This document shows, in pieces, positions 30,220 to 38,697 of a stretch of 64,000 bases of DNA. Numbering within the stretch: position 1 is the first letter of the stretch; each line of letters begins with the position of its first letter. The stretch is from Streptomyces gilvus. Its GTDB lineage: Bacteria > Actinomycetota > Actinomycetes > Streptomycetales > Streptomycetaceae. The stretch is taken from assembly GCF_022513565.1 (NCBI RefSeq), contig NZ_JAKWBE010000001.1, forward strand, positions 372,001 through 436,000, given 5' to 3'. The translations under genes were made by a program, and so were the position numbers. The notes below the pieces were generated by a model, which worked only from the letters and a program-made list of their open reading frames with translations, did no database searches and was not told where the DNA came from.

Positions 30220-31341
30220 TCAGCTCAGGACGGTGGCCGCGGCCTCGACCGCCTCGACGGGCGCGGGCAGCGCCGGCAGCAGGGTCTCCGTCTCCTCCAG
30301 CCGCTGCTGGGGGATCGACACCGGCCGCAGCGGCCGCGGCCCGGAGACCACCGTGTAGTCCTGCCCGAGGAACGGCGGCGCCATCTCCCCGGGGTCCTCA
30401 CCGAGCGCCAACTGCACGGCCGCCCAAGGGGCGTTGACCCCGCACAGCGACAGCTGGTGCAGGCCGCCGGCCGGACGGGTGTTGACGTCCATCAGGACCG
30501 GACGGTCGCCGAACATCCGGAACTGGATGTTGGACAGATAGTGCAGCCCGAACCCCTCGGCGATCCGCCGCGCCGGCTCCAGCCACTGCTCCTGCAGCGT
30601 GAACCCGCGGCGACGGCCGTTCTTCGTCCGCCCCACGGCCAGCCGCACCCGGTTGTCGGGCCCGGTGAGGCAGTCCACCGAAACCTCCGGCTGCTCCAGC
30701 CGCGGCATCACGATCCAGTCGACCGGCTCCTCGGCCTGCTCGAGCGCCCCCATCACCAGATCGAGCGACACATAGGGGCTGGGGAAACCGGTGAGGTGCG
30801 CCATCGAGAAGGGCGCCCGGGTGAGGACCCGGAAGCCCACCCCGCCCGCGCCGGACGCGGGCTTGAAGCACGCAGTGTGCCCGGCGGCCTCCAACTCCTC
30901 GACGGCGGCGAGGAGTTCGTCCGCCGTCCGCACCCGCCACCAGGACGGCACCGGCACCCCGATCGCCTGCACGGCCTCGTAGGCGGTCACCTTGTCCTCG
31001 AACACGGCGACGGCCTCGGGCGGCGGCGCGAGCAGTGCCGTCCCCACGGCCGCGAAGTCGGCGCGGTGCGCCACGATCGCGGACTGGTGCAGACGCGGCA
31101 CGAAGACGTCGATGGTGCGCCGGGCGCACTGGTCGAGGGCGAACTCCACGTACGCGGCCGGGGACAGCCCCTCCGGCTCCAGGTCGGCCGTGTCCGCGGC
31201 GGCCAGCACGGGCGAGTCGGCGTCACCGTGGGTGGCGTGGATCTCGACCGCCCGATCGCTCGGATTTCGCCGCAGCTGATCCATGAAGAACACGTTCTCC
31301 GCGTACGTGCGGTTGAGCCAGACGCGTACGCGAGAGACCAT
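30220..31341 (-). CDS. ATP-grasp domain enzyme
   Basis: 373 residues. A Rossmann-like N-terminal part (VWLNRTYAENVFFMDQLR) is followed by the ATP-grasp fold: CFKPASGAGGVGFRVL (ATP-binding loop, about 165-180), DWIVMPRLEQPEVSVDCL (about 210) and the metal site MDVNTRPAGGLHQ (about 305). Such enzymes join a carboxylate to an amine or thiol through an acyl phosphate. ATG 31341 is preferred (AAGGA 10 bases before it) over GTG 31359. Divergent from the phosphoesterase/PPTase pair, sharing a 263-base intergenic region. Substrates unknown. Confidence 0.72.
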   Translation of the reverse strand: MVSRVRVWLNRTYAENVFFMDQLRRNPSDRAVEIHATHGDADSPVLAAADTADLEPEGLSPAAYVEFALDQCARRTIDVFVPRLHQSAIVAHRADFAAVGTALLAPPPEAVAVFEDKVTAYEAVQAIGVPVPSWWRVRTADELLAAVEELEAAGHTACFKPASGAGGVGFRVLTRAPFSMAHLTGFPSPYVSLDLVMGALEQAEEPVDWIVMPRLEQPEVSVDCLTGPDNRVRLAVGRTKNGRRRGFTLQEQWLEPARRIAEGFGLHYLSNIQFRMFGDRPVLMDVNTRPAGGLHQLSLCGVNAPWAAVQLALGEDPGEMAPPFLGQDYTVVSGPRPLRPVSIPQQRLEETETLLPALPAPVEAVEAAATVLS

Positions 31342-31604
31342 GCAGGGCCGTCCTTTCACGGTTCGCGGGCACGGCGGAGCAGCCCGTGCCCGGGCAGGGG
31401 AGGTGGAGGGTCACCAAACCGCCCCTGTGAAGGGAAGTCCGTTGCGGTGGTGGTGGGGCGATCATACGGCTTCCCGGGGCCCCGCGTGCAACGTACGTGT
31501 TACGGATTCGCCGGAGGTGTGGACGGGCCGGTGCCGCCTTGTCCGCGCGGCGTGAATGTGCTCTGGTGGAGCCTCGGTCGGGCGGTGTGCGAAGGGGGCG
31601 AGCG

Positions 31605-32465
31605 GTGACGTCGAGGGCCGGCGGTGCCGGACGGCTGCTGGCCATCAGCGATCTGCACATCGGATACGCCGAGAACCGCGCCCTGGTCGAGGCGATGCGC
31701 CCGGAGACGGACGAGGACTGGCTGCTGGTCGCCGGTGACGTCGCGGAGACCGTCTCCGACATCCGCTGGGCCCTCAAGACCCTCGCGGGCCGCTTCGCCA
31801 AGGTCGTGTGGGCCCCCGGCAACCACGAGCTGTGGACCCACCCCAGCGACCCGGTCACCCTGCGCGGCGTCGCCCGCTACGAGCACCTCGTCGAGCTGTG
31901 CCGCGATCTCGGCGTCACCACGCCGGAGGACCCCTACCCCCGCTGGGAGGGCCCGCACGGGCCCGTGGCCGTCGCCCCGCTCTTCCTCCTGTACGACTAC
32001 AGCTTCCTGCCGGCCGGCTGCGCCACCAGGGCGGAGGGCCTGCGGTACGCGCACGGCACCGGCATCGTCTGCAACGACGAGTACCTCCTGCACCCCGACC
32101 CCCGCCCGACCCGTGAGGACTGGTGCCGGGCCCGGGTCGCCGAGACCGAGCGCAGGCTCGCCGAGCTCCCCGCCGACCTGCCCACCGTCCTCGTCAACCA
32201 CTACCCGCTTCACCGGCACCCCTGTGACGTGCTGTGGTACCCCGAGTTCGCCATGTGGTGCGGCACGGAGCTGACCGCCCACTGGCATCGCCGCTTCCGC
32301 GTCGAGACCATGGTCTACGGTCACCTCCACATCCCGCGGACCACCTGGCACGAGGGGGTCCGCTTCGAGGAGGTGTCCGTCGGCTACCCCCGCGAGTGGC
32401 GCAAGCGGCCGCACCCGCCGGGCGTACCGCGCCGCGTACTGCCGAGGGAGGTCGGGGCCGGGTGA
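31605..32465 (+). CDS. Calcineurin-like metallophosphoesterase
   Basis: 286-residue cytoplasmic protein with the complete set of metallophosphoesterase motifs: ISDLHIGY (about 13-20), AGDVAET, PGNHE, VNHYPLH and GHLH. GTG start at 31605 is supported by AAGGGGG upstream. Its stop overlaps the start of the phosphopantetheinyl transferase (GTGA), so the two are coupled. That pairing hints at a role in carrier-protein or CoA-related chemistry, for example removing a phosphoryl group or hydrolysing phosphopantetheine, but no specific substrate can be assigned. Confidence 0.82.
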   Translation: MTSRAGGAGRLLAISDLHIGYAENRALVEAMRPETDEDWLLVAGDVAETVSDIRWALKTLAGRFAKVVWAPGNHELWTHPSDPVTLRGVARYEHLVELCRDLGVTTPEDPYPRWEGPHGPVAVAPLFLLYDYSFLPAGCATRAEGLRYAHGTGIVCNDEYLLHPDPRPTREDWCRARVAETERRLAELPADLPTVLVNHYPLHRHPCDVLWYPEFAMWCGTELTAHWHRRFRVETMVYGHLHIPRTTWHEGVRFEEVSVGYPREWRKRPHPPGVPRRVLPREVGAG

Positions 32466-33151
32466 TCGAGGAGCTGCTGCCGCACGAGGTCGTCGTCGTG
32501 GAGGCGCACGGCGACGACGGCACCGAACCCGCCCCGCTGTACCCCGAGGAGGCGGCGGTCGTCGCGCAGGCCGTGCCCAAGCGCCGGCGCGAGTTCGCCC
32601 TGGTGCGCGCCTGCGCGCGGCGTGCCATGGAGAAGTTCGGTGTGCCCCCGCAGCCCGTGCTGCCCGGCGAACGCGGCGCGCCCCTGTGGCCCGCCGGCCT
32701 GGTGGGCAGCATGACCCACTGCGAGGGCTACAGCGCGGCCGCCCTGGTCCGCGCCGCCGACCTGGCCTCCCTCGGCATCGACGCCGAACCCCACGGACCG
32801 CTGCCGGACGGTGTCCTGGACGCCGTGTCCCTGCCCGGCGAGGCGGAAGGGCTGCGCCGGCTCGCCGAGGAGCACCCGGAAGTCCACTGGGACCGGCTGC
32901 TGTTCAGCGCCAAGGAGTCCGTCTACAAGGCGTGGTTCCCCCTCACCGGGCGGTGGCTGGAGTTCACCGAGGCCGACATCGAGGTCTTCGTCGACGCGGG
33001 TGACGGGCCGCCGCACGGCGGTTTCCACGCCGAACTCCTCGTCCCCGGCCCCCTGGTGGGCGGCCGGCGGATCAACCGCTTCCAGGGCCGCTGGAGCGTG
33101 GGGCGAGGGCTGGTGGCGACGACGGTCACGGTCCCGCACACCGCGGACTGA
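32462..33151 (+). CDS. 4'-phosphopantetheinyl transferase (Sfp/EntD type)
   Basis: 229 residues. Transfers the phosphopantetheine arm of CoA to a serine of acyl- or peptidyl-carrier proteins. Recognised by GSMTHCEGYSAAAL (about 80-93), the Mg-binding GIDAEP (about 104-109) and FSAKESVYKAW (about 143-153). Length and motifs fit the broad-specificity Sfp/EntD class used for polyketide and peptide synthases. No synthase genes are in the window, so it probably serves clusters elsewhere. GTG start overlaps the phosphoesterase stop by four bases. Confidence 0.9.
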   Translation: MIEELLPHEVVVVEAHGDDGTEPAPLYPEEAAVVAQAVPKRRREFALVRACARRAMEKFGVPPQPVLPGERGAPLWPAGLVGSMTHCEGYSAAALVRAADLASLGIDAEPHGPLPDGVLDAVSLPGEAEGLRRLAEEHPEVHWDRLLFSAKESVYKAWFPLTGRWLEFTEADIEVFVDAGDGPPHGGFHAELLVPGPLVGGRRINRFQGRWSVGRGLVATTVTVPHTAD

Positions 33152-33169
33152 CCCCACGGAGCGGGGCCG

Positions 33170-33397
33170 TCACGGCTCGGGGCACCAGCTCTGCAGCAGC
33201 CGGAAGAACTCCTCCTCGTTCCCCGTCAGGCCCGCGTCCGCCAGCGCCTGCTCCGCCTCGGCCAGCACCGAGGGCGGCACCACGGGTGGTCGGCCCGCGC
33301 CGGGAGGACCGTCGAAGGCGGCTCGTACGGTGTGCAGCAGCCGCAGATAGGCCTGTACTGCGGTGCGCTCGCGGTCGGTCAGTACGGCGGTGGGCAT
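33170..33397 (-). CDS. Hypothetical 75-residue protein
   Basis: Small, mostly helical acidic protein (LTDRERTAVQAYLRLLHTVRAAF..., ending in EEEFFRLLQSWCPEP). ATG 33397 is preceded by GGGAGAG at good distance, and codon use is typical of the genome, so it is probably real. No family recognised. It converges on the PPTase with an 18-base gap; a promoter would lie in 33398-33625, which holds no other gene. Confidence 0.6.
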   Translation of the reverse strand: MPTAVLTDRERTAVQAYLRLLHTVRAAFDGPPGAGRPPVVPPSVLAEAEQALADAGLTGNEEEFFRLLQSWCPEP

Positions 33398-33625
33398 CGT
33401 CGGCTCTCCCCGTGTCGCGTCTCGGCTCGGTCGCTGCGCACCCCGGTAGGCAGGGGTGCGACTCCAGCTTGCCGCCCGCCACTGACAATCGGGTCCGGCG
33501 CCGGGTGGGTTCGCTCGCTTAGCGGAGCCGAAACCTCCCCGAAACCCCTGGTGGGAAAGGGGTTCTACGCTGGAGGGCAGGGGCTTTCGGGCCGCCCCGG
33601 TGCGGCCGTGGAACGGGAGGCGAGG

Positions 33626-34648
33626 ATGGTCGACGTCCCGCGAAGGCGCCCGGCGCGGGCCGCGCGGCTGCGCCCGGTCGGCGTGAACGAACTGGAGCTG
33701 CGGTACCGCGTGGTGCACGGATACCGGCGCGCCTTCCGGATGGCCGGCGAGGGCCCGGTCCTGGTCCTCGTCCACGGCATCGGCGACTCCTCGGCGACCT
33801 GGGCCGAGCTGATCCCCGACCTGGCCCGCACCCACACTGTCATCGCCCCCGACCTGCTCGGCCACGGCGCCTCCGACAAGCCGCGCGCCGACTACTCGGT
33901 GGCCGCGTACGCCAACGGCGTCCGGGATCTGCTCACCACGCTCGGCATCGAGTCGGCGACCCTGGTGGGACACTCGCTGGGCGGGGGAGTGGCGATGCAG
34001 TTCGCCTACCAGTTCCCGGAGCGGACCGAGCGGCTGATCCTGGTCAGTGCCGGTGGTGTGGGGCGGGAGGTCAACCCCGTGCTGCGGCTGGTCTCGCTGC
34101 CGGGCGCCCATGTGATGCTGTCCACGCTGCGGCTGCCGGGGATGCGGACGCAAGTGGGGCTCGCGGTGCGGCTGATGAAGCTCATGGACACCGATCTCGG
34201 GCAGGACGCCGCCGAGTTGGTCGACCTGGTCGACGCCCTGCCGGACGAGACCTCCCGCAACGCCTTCATCCGTACGCTGCGGGCGGTGGTGGACTGGCGG
34301 GGGCAGGTCGTGACCATGCTCGACCGCTGCTATCTGACCGAGGGCATGCCGACCATGCTGATGTGGGGGGACCGGGACAGCGTGGTGCCGGTGCGGCACG
34401 CGTACGGGGCGCACGAGGCGATGCCGGGCAGCCGGCTGGAGATCTTCGAGGGCGCGGGCCACTTCCCCTTCCACAGCGACCCGGCCCGTTTCGTCTCCCT
34501 GGTCGAGGAGTTCACGGCCACGACGGCTCCCGCCGACTGGAGCCGCGAGCACTGGCGGGACCTGCTGATCGAGGGCCGCCTCCACGACGGCAGGGAACGC
34601 CCGGCGGACCGCAACCGGCGGGAGGCCAGCGAACGCAGCGCGACGTGA
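33626..34648 (+). CDS. Alpha/beta-fold hydrolase
   Basis: 340 residues, cytoplasmic. Oxyanion region LVLVHGIGDSSATW (about 45-58), nucleophile elbow GHSLGGG (about 117-123), acid in MWGDRDSVVPV and histidine in EGAGHFPF. Resembles the short-chain hydrolases of the MhpC/epoxide hydrolase branch; a C-terminal Arg-rich tail of about 40 residues is unusual. ATG 33626 follows GGGAGGCGAGG. Upstream is a short hairpin (AACCCCT ... AGGGGTT, about 33542-33567). Substrate not assignable. Confidence 0.8.
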   Translation: MVDVPRRRPARAARLRPVGVNELELRYRVVHGYRRAFRMAGEGPVLVLVHGIGDSSATWAELIPDLARTHTVIAPDLLGHGASDKPRADYSVAAYANGVRDLLTTLGIESATLVGHSLGGGVAMQFAYQFPERTERLILVSAGGVGREVNPVLRLVSLPGAHVMLSTLRLPGMRTQVGLAVRLMKLMDTDLGQDAAELVDLVDALPDETSRNAFIRTLRAVVDWRGQVVTMLDRCYLTEGMPTMLMWGDRDSVVPVRHAYGAHEAMPGSRLEIFEGAGHFPFHSDPARFVSLVEEFTATTAPADWSREHWRDLLIEGRLHDGRERPADRNRREASERSAT

Positions 34649-34655
34649 CGGGCGA

Positions 34656-35222
34656 TCAGCCCTGCGGGCCCGGATAGCCGAGGCAGGCCTCGATGCGGCC
34701 CGCCAGGTGGTCGCGCTGCACCGGCGCCCGGTGGCCCGAACCGGCGAGGAGAGCGCGGCACTTGCTCGCCAGCAGCAGGCCGAAGGTCTCGGCCTCCTGC
34801 TCGTCGGCCCGGTCGAAGTGGCTGCGCGCGGCCACCGTGCGCACCGTGGCCCGCAGATCGCCGTCGTCGGCCAGGCGCCGGGCGGCGACCCCGACGCCCT
34901 CCACGGGGTGGCCGCCGTGGCCGGCCCCCAGGTGCCACAGCTCGTGGCCCAGGATCACCAACTGGTGGTCGGGCGCGGTGCGTTCCTCGACGACGACCAG
35001 GTCCCGGTCCGTCATGTCCAGCCACAGGCCGCTCGCCGTGCCGGGCGGGAAGACGGCCGTACGGAAGTGGACCGGGCGGCCGCGGCGGCGGCTCATCGCC
35101 TCGCACAGGGCGGTGTGCAGGCCGGTGGGGGAGGCGGGGACGGGCAGGGTGAGTGCCGTGACCAGTTCGCCGCACAGGCGGCGCATGTCCTTGCCGATGG
35201 CCACGCGCCGCCCCCGGCTCAC
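34656..35222 (-). CDS. ImmA/IrrE-type zinc metallopeptidase
   Basis: 188 residues. The zinc motif HELWHLGAGHGG (HExxH, about 98-109) is preceded by a VILG strand and a short N-terminal helical part, as in COG2856 proteases that cut XRE-type repressors. GTG 35222 overlaps the stop of the upstream XRE gene (GTGA); GTG 35204 with GGGGGCGG before it is the alternative. The pair XRE-ImmA is a known regulatory or toxin-antitoxin-like module. Downstream of it is the convergent hydrolase, 7 bases away. Confidence 0.78.
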   Translation of the reverse strand: MSRGRRVAIGKDMRRLCGELVTALTLPVPASPTGLHTALCEAMSRRRGRPVHFRTAVFPPGTASGLWLDMTDRDLVVVEERTAPDHQLVILGHELWHLGAGHGGHPVEGVGVAARRLADDGDLRATVRTVAARSHFDRADEQEAETFGLLLASKCRALLAGSGHRAPVQRDHLAGRIEACLGYPGPQG

Positions 35223-35872
35223 GACTCGGGCCGCTTGACGCTCTCCAGGAGCATGTCCAGCCACTCCGCCACCTTGTCGCGGTGCTGGTCGGTGGGCAGC
35301 TGGGCGGCCCGCCAGGCGATCCCGCGCACGCCGTGGTCCTGCAGCAGCTTCTCCAGCGGGTCCTCGTCGGCCGAGGCCGCCTCCCGCTCCGCGAGCCGCT
35401 GCAGCAGCTCCTGCTCGGTGCCCTGCAGGGCGACCGTGAGGGCCTCGGGGTCCTCGGCCGTGAGGAAGCCGGCGTGCACGCGGAAGAAGCGCTGGAGGGC
35501 GTCGCAGTGCTCCATCGTGGGGCGGCGGTCGCCGTTGATCAGGGCGCCGGCCTGCTGGCGGGACATGCCCGCGCCGTCGGCGATCTCCTGCTGGGTGTAC
35601 TTGCGGCCGTTGGGCTTCAGCCGGGTGCGGCGCAGCAGGTCGAGCCGCTGCAGGAAACGGGCCTGGACGTCGGGTTCGCCCGCGGGGCGGCCGGCGAGGA
35701 GGGCCTGCACGACCGGTTCGGGCACGCCCGACGCGGTGGACAGACGGCCGGCGTGGAAGACCTCCGCGTGCGGTACGCCGAGCCGGTCGGCGAGCGTGCC
35801 GACGCGAGCGACGACGGCCGGGAGCGCGGCGGTCGCCGACGTGGTGCCCGGAGCCTCGAAGCCTTCCGTCAC
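35219..35872 (-). CDS. XRE-family helix-turn-helix regulator
   Basis: 217 residues from GTG 35872, chosen because AGGAG lies 8 bases before it; GTG 35896 would add 8 residues. The HTH reads RKYTQQEIADGAGMSRQQAGALINGDRRP (about 90-118), with long helical flanks. It is coupled to an ImmA-type protease that would be expected to cleave it and thereby relieve repression. It is divergent from the MmyB-type gene; two palindromes in between (35968-36012) are candidate operators. Confidence 0.82.
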   Translation of the reverse strand: MTEGFEAPGTTSATAALPAVVARVGTLADRLGVPHAEVFHAGRLSTASGVPEPVVQALLAGRPAGEPDVQARFLQRLDLLRRTRLKPNGRKYTQQEIADGAGMSRQQAGALINGDRRPTMEHCDALQRFFRVHAGFLTAEDPEALTVALQGTEQELLQRLAEREAASADEDPLEKLLQDHGVRGIAWRAAQLPTDQHRDKVAEWLDMLLESVKRPES

Positions 35873-35967
35873 CGACAGATCTCCTACGTTTCGCACAGGC
35901 TACTCACAAGCGGATGCCGTGAACTCGACGGAGATTACCGGGTGGTTCGAACTCACATCCAGGTGTC

Positions 35968-36012
35968 GCCACAACTGTGGCCAATTTCAGCCGTCAACAG
36001 GCATGGAATGCC
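35968..36012. promoter_or_regulatory. Two palindromes in the XRE/MmyB-like divergent promoter
   Basis: GCCACAACTGTGGC (35968-35981) is a perfect inverted repeat with a 2-base centre. GGCATGGAATGCC (36000-36012) is a second, with 5-bp arms and a 3-base centre. Both lie in the 223-base gap between divergent genes and are the best candidates for binding sites of the XRE protein. Confidence 0.5.
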
Positions 36013-36095
36013 ACGATAGTTGACATGACTCGTGCCGGGGCCGCAGGATCAAGGCGCCGCGTGAAGGCCGCAGAGGCAAGAGGGGTGACCTCCCG

Positions 36096-36752
36096 ATGGC
36101 GTATCAGGCAGGAGGGCAGCGGCCGGCACCGCGGCCCGTCCCCGAGAGTCCCGAGGCCCAGGCGTATCTGCAGGACTACGCCACCCTCCTGGAGGCCGTG
36201 CCCTTTCCCTCCGTCGTCGTCGACCACCGCTGGGACGTCGTTCTGACGAACAACGCTTTCGCGTCACTTTTCCGTGACGTGGGCCCGCACCCGACGGCCA
36301 TGCCGGGCGACAACTTCCTCCGGTTCGTGCTCTTCCACCCCGACGCGGCGGGCGTCCTCGGTGAGCACGAGTCGAGCTGGTGCCTGCCGATGCTCGCCCA
36401 TTTCGCGGCCGCCGTCGAGCGCCACGCCCATGACCACGGGCTGCAGGCCATCCGCCGGGAGATCGCCCAGGACCCGATCATGGAGGCCGCCTACCGCCAG
36501 GGCCTGCCGCACTGGCTGAGGGCCATGGGGGAACGCGCCGCCGCCCGGGACGGCGCCGTACGGCCGCTGCTGCACCCCGATCCGCGCTGGGGCGCGACCG
36601 ACTGCCGCGTGGTGGACGAGACGCCCGAGACGCTGCGGGAGATGGGGTACACGCGTATGACGTTCGTCCTGCGGGAGACCCGCCGCGAGCGCCCCCGGAT
36701 CCGCACCGCCCGACGCACGGCGGCCCATCTGAGGGTGGTGCCGGACACTTAG
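36096..36752 (+). CDS. MmyB-like ligand-binding domain protein lacking a DNA-binding domain
   Basis: 218 residues resembling the C-terminal ligand-binding (PAS-like) domain of MmyB regulators: YLQDYATLLEAVPFPSVVVDHRWDVVLTNNAF, FLRFVLFHPDA, HFAAAVERHAHD and LLHPDPRWG...C.VVDETP. MmyB regulators normally carry an N-terminal XRE helix-turn-helix; none is present here, while an XRE protein is encoded divergently next door. ATG 36096 follows GAGGGG. The stop codon TAG is formed at the junction with the repeat element at 36751: its T belongs to the gene and AG to the element. Confidence 0.72.
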   Translation: MAYQAGGQRPAPRPVPESPEAQAYLQDYATLLEAVPFPSVVVDHRWDVVLTNNAFASLFRDVGPHPTAMPGDNFLRFVLFHPDAAGVLGEHESSWCLPMLAHFAAAVERHAHDHGLQAIRREIAQDPIMEAAYRQGLPHWLRAMGERAAARDGAVRPLLHPDPRWGATDCRVVDETPETLREMGYTRMTFVLRETRRERPRIRTARRTAAHLRVVPDT

Positions 36753-36972
36753 GGCCTGTCGTTCGGATCAGGTCGGCTGTGAGGCGCGGTGCCTTGCGGG
36801 AGACCCGAGCGGTGGCTGGTGCGTGCAGCTGCAAGGCGGAGGAGGGAGTCGACGCGATGCGGGTCCCCCCGCGCGAGGTCGTTCGAGCGTGGGGGAGTCG
36901 AGGACCGACGACAACGCGGCAGATGCGCGTGCCAGGCGCCGCGACGCCGGGCTGATCCGAACGGCAGGCCCT
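36751..36972. mobile_element. MITE-like element with 21-bp terminal inverted repeats
   Basis: 222 bp bounded by inverted repeats 36751-36771 (begins AGGGCCTGTCGTTCGG) and 36952-36972, which match over 21 bases with one mismatch. It contains no coding sequence and has an internal hairpin-prone part (GGGTCCCCCC ... GTGGGGGAGTCG). No target-site duplication is obvious. The structure is that of a non-autonomous element mobilised by a transposase elsewhere; similar short repeats are familiar from Streptomyces genomes. It ends 70 bases before the stop of the Cache-domain gene. Confidence 0.7.
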
Positions 36973-37042
36973 GGGCCTGACCGGGCCCCGCCGGCGTTCA
37001 GGTCGCCGACGGTGCCGGGTCGGAGAGGGTGGGTGGCCCGCG

Positions 37043-37804
37043 TCAGCGCGGGGAGGCGACCAGCACGAGCGGGACGCCTCGGCACGGGACCAGGCGCAGG
37101 CCGTCGTGCCGCGCCGGGCGCGCGCTCTCCAGGACGGCGGCGAAGTCCGGCCCCTTGGTGAGCGAGCCGGCCAGATGGGCGGGGTCGGCGGAGGCCGCCA
37201 CCCGCCCGCGCGCGTTCACCAGGTGCGCCGGGCCCGGCAGCCGGCGCAGCAGCGGCAGCACGGCGGCCTCGAAGTGACGCAGGTACACGTCGGCCGCGGC
37301 CACACCGGCGAAACGGCCCTCCGTCTCCACCGGCGCGGACAGGGTGAGGCTGTACTCGTCGGAGCAGAGGTAGTCGACGTAGGGTCCCGCGACCGCCCGC
37401 TCGCCGGTGTCCCGGGGCAGGGCGAACCAGTCCCAGTGCGTGTAGTCGGCGTACGCCGAGTGGTCAGGGTCGAGGTCGAGCAGCAGCGGCCGTACGTCGC
37501 CCTCCGCGCCGGACTGCCACCACTCCAGCCAGGCCGGTACGTCGCCCAGCAGGCCCGGCGCGGCGACGAAGCCGACCCCGGACACCAGCGCGTTGCGGGC
37601 CAGCCGCAGATGCAGGCCCGGGCGCAGGGCGGCGAGGTCCACGGTGGCGGGGCGGCGGTGCTCGGCGGCCACCCGCGTGAGCAGGGCCGTGGTCTCGGCG
37701 CGGGTGGCGGACACGGCGTCGAACACGCTCTCCAGCGCGGAACCGACCTCGGCCGCGACCGACTCCTCCGGCGCCGTGCCGAGCGCTGCGGTCGCCAGGC
37801 CCAT
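37043..37804 (-). CDS. Stand-alone Cache (PDC) sensor domain protein
   Basis: 253 residues. The segment with TRVAAEHRRPATVDLAALRPGL, GFVAAPGLLG, WEWWQ-like WLEWWQSGAEG, YVDYLCSDEYSLTLSAPV and FAGVAAADVYLRHFEA has the layout of the dCache/PDC ligand-sensing fold, normally the outer part of chemoreceptors or histidine kinases. Here there is no signal peptide, no membrane span and no output domain, so it would sense inside the cell. ATG 37804 with GGGAGG before it is taken. Next to a GntR regulator and a polyamine-type importer, it may bind the same amine ligand. Confidence 0.65.
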   Translation of the reverse strand: MGLATAALGTAPEESVAAEVGSALESVFDAVSATRAETTALLTRVAAEHRRPATVDLAALRPGLHLRLARNALVSGVGFVAAPGLLGDVPAWLEWWQSGAEGDVRPLLLDLDPDHSAYADYTHWDWFALPRDTGERAVAGPYVDYLCSDEYSLTLSAPVETEGRFAGVAAADVYLRHFEAAVLPLLRRLPGPAHLVNARGRVAASADPAHLAGSLTKGPDFAAVLESARPARHDGLRLVPCRGVPLVLVASPR

Positions 37805-37843
37805 GCACACCCTCCCCCGGACGGGACCGGACGCGGTGCACGG

Positions 37844-38584
37844 CTAGAGCGTCAGACGCAGGGCGATGAGCCGCGCCGTCGACTCCCGCACACACCGCTC
37901 GGCCAGTCCCCTGGCCGTTTCGTGGGCCCCATCCTGCACGGCCGAGATCACGGAGCGGTGACGGTCCGCCACCTCTTCACGATATTCGTCGTCCGCGAGC
38001 ACAAGGCACAGCAGCGCCCCCACCTCCGTCTGCAGGGCCACCTGTTCGCGGGTGAGCCGGGCCGACTGGGCGGCCGCCGCCAGCTCCACATGGAAGCGCC
38101 CGTACACCCGCCCGCGCGCCGCCGCGTCTTCTGCCCACGCCAACTCCTCAGCCGTACGCCGTAGTTGCAGAAGGTCGTCGGGTTCCGTGCGCTCGGCGGC
38201 GAGGCGGGCCGCCGTACCGGACAGGGCGGCCCAGTGGTCGCCGAGGTCGCGCAGCTCCTCGGTGCTCCAGCCGCGCAGGCGCACCTTCAGGCGTTCCTCG
38301 CCCGGGACCTCGGGCAGGGAGACGAAGGAGCCGCCGCCGCGGCCCCGGCGGGTGGTGAGCAGGCCCTGCTGGCGCAGGGCCATCAGCGCCTCCCGCAGGG
38401 TCACCGTGGACACGCCGAGCTGTCCGGCCAGTTCGCTCTCGCCGGGCAGCTGCTCCCCGTCGGCGAGCAGGCCCAGCTCGATGGCGTCACCGATCCGGCG
38501 GACGACCGCGTCCACGCGCGCCCGGTTGTCCACCGGGCTGAAGACGGCCCTGCGGGCACCGCCGTTCATCTGCTGCTGGTTCAC
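37844..38584 (-). CDS. GntR/FadR-family (FCD) transcriptional regulator
   Basis: 246 residues. Winged helix at about 25-95 (GLLADGEQLPGESELAGQLGVSTVTLREALMALRQQGLL) followed by an all-helical FCD effector domain with histidine/aspartate metal ligands (FHVELA, DRHRSVI). GTG 38584 is chosen because AAGGTGG precedes it; GTG 38593 and 38590 are alternatives. It is divergent from the Pot-type transporter. The gap contains CTCAAG ... CTTGAG (arms 17 bases apart, the right arm overlapping the -35 of the transporter promoter), a plausible operator. Confidence 0.88.
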   Translation of the reverse strand: MNQQQMNGGARRAVFSPVDNRARVDAVVRRIGDAIELGLLADGEQLPGESELAGQLGVSTVTLREALMALRQQGLLTTRRGRGGGSFVSLPEVPGEERLKVRLRGWSTEELRDLGDHWAALSGTAARLAAERTEPDDLLQLRRTAEELAWAEDAAARGRVYGRFHVELAAAAQSARLTREQVALQTEVGALLCLVLADDEYREEVADRHRSVISAVQDGAHETARGLAERCVRESTARLIALRLTL

Positions 38585-38629
38585 GGCCACCACCTTGCAC
38601 GTTGACTCAAGCTTTACCCCGAGGGGGCC

Positions 38630-38658
38630 TTGAGCTTTGAACTATGACTTCATATCTT
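38630..38658 (+). promoter_or_regulatory. Promoter of the Pot-type ABC operon
   Basis: TTGAGC (38630-38635) and TATCTT (38653-38658) are exactly 17 bases apart in an AT-richer stretch, a good sigma-70-like (HrdB) promoter. The start point would be near 38665, giving a leader of about 33 bases before the ATG at 38698. The -35 overlaps the right arm of the CTCAAG/CTTGAG inverted repeat. Confidence 0.55.
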
Positions 38659-38697
38659 TCCGTGCAACGAACGCGTGCGCCAGAAAGGTTCCCGTCC

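Noticed and set aside
31342..31604. Small gene in the ATP-grasp/phosphoesterase gap
   Set aside because: Frames present lack ribosome sites and normal codon use; the gap is a divergent promoter region with an AACGTACGTGTT palindrome-like motif.
33542..33567. AACCCCT...AGGGGTT hairpin as terminator
   Set aside because: It lies upstream of the hydrolase with no gene ending before it on the plus strand; more likely part of a leader or chance.
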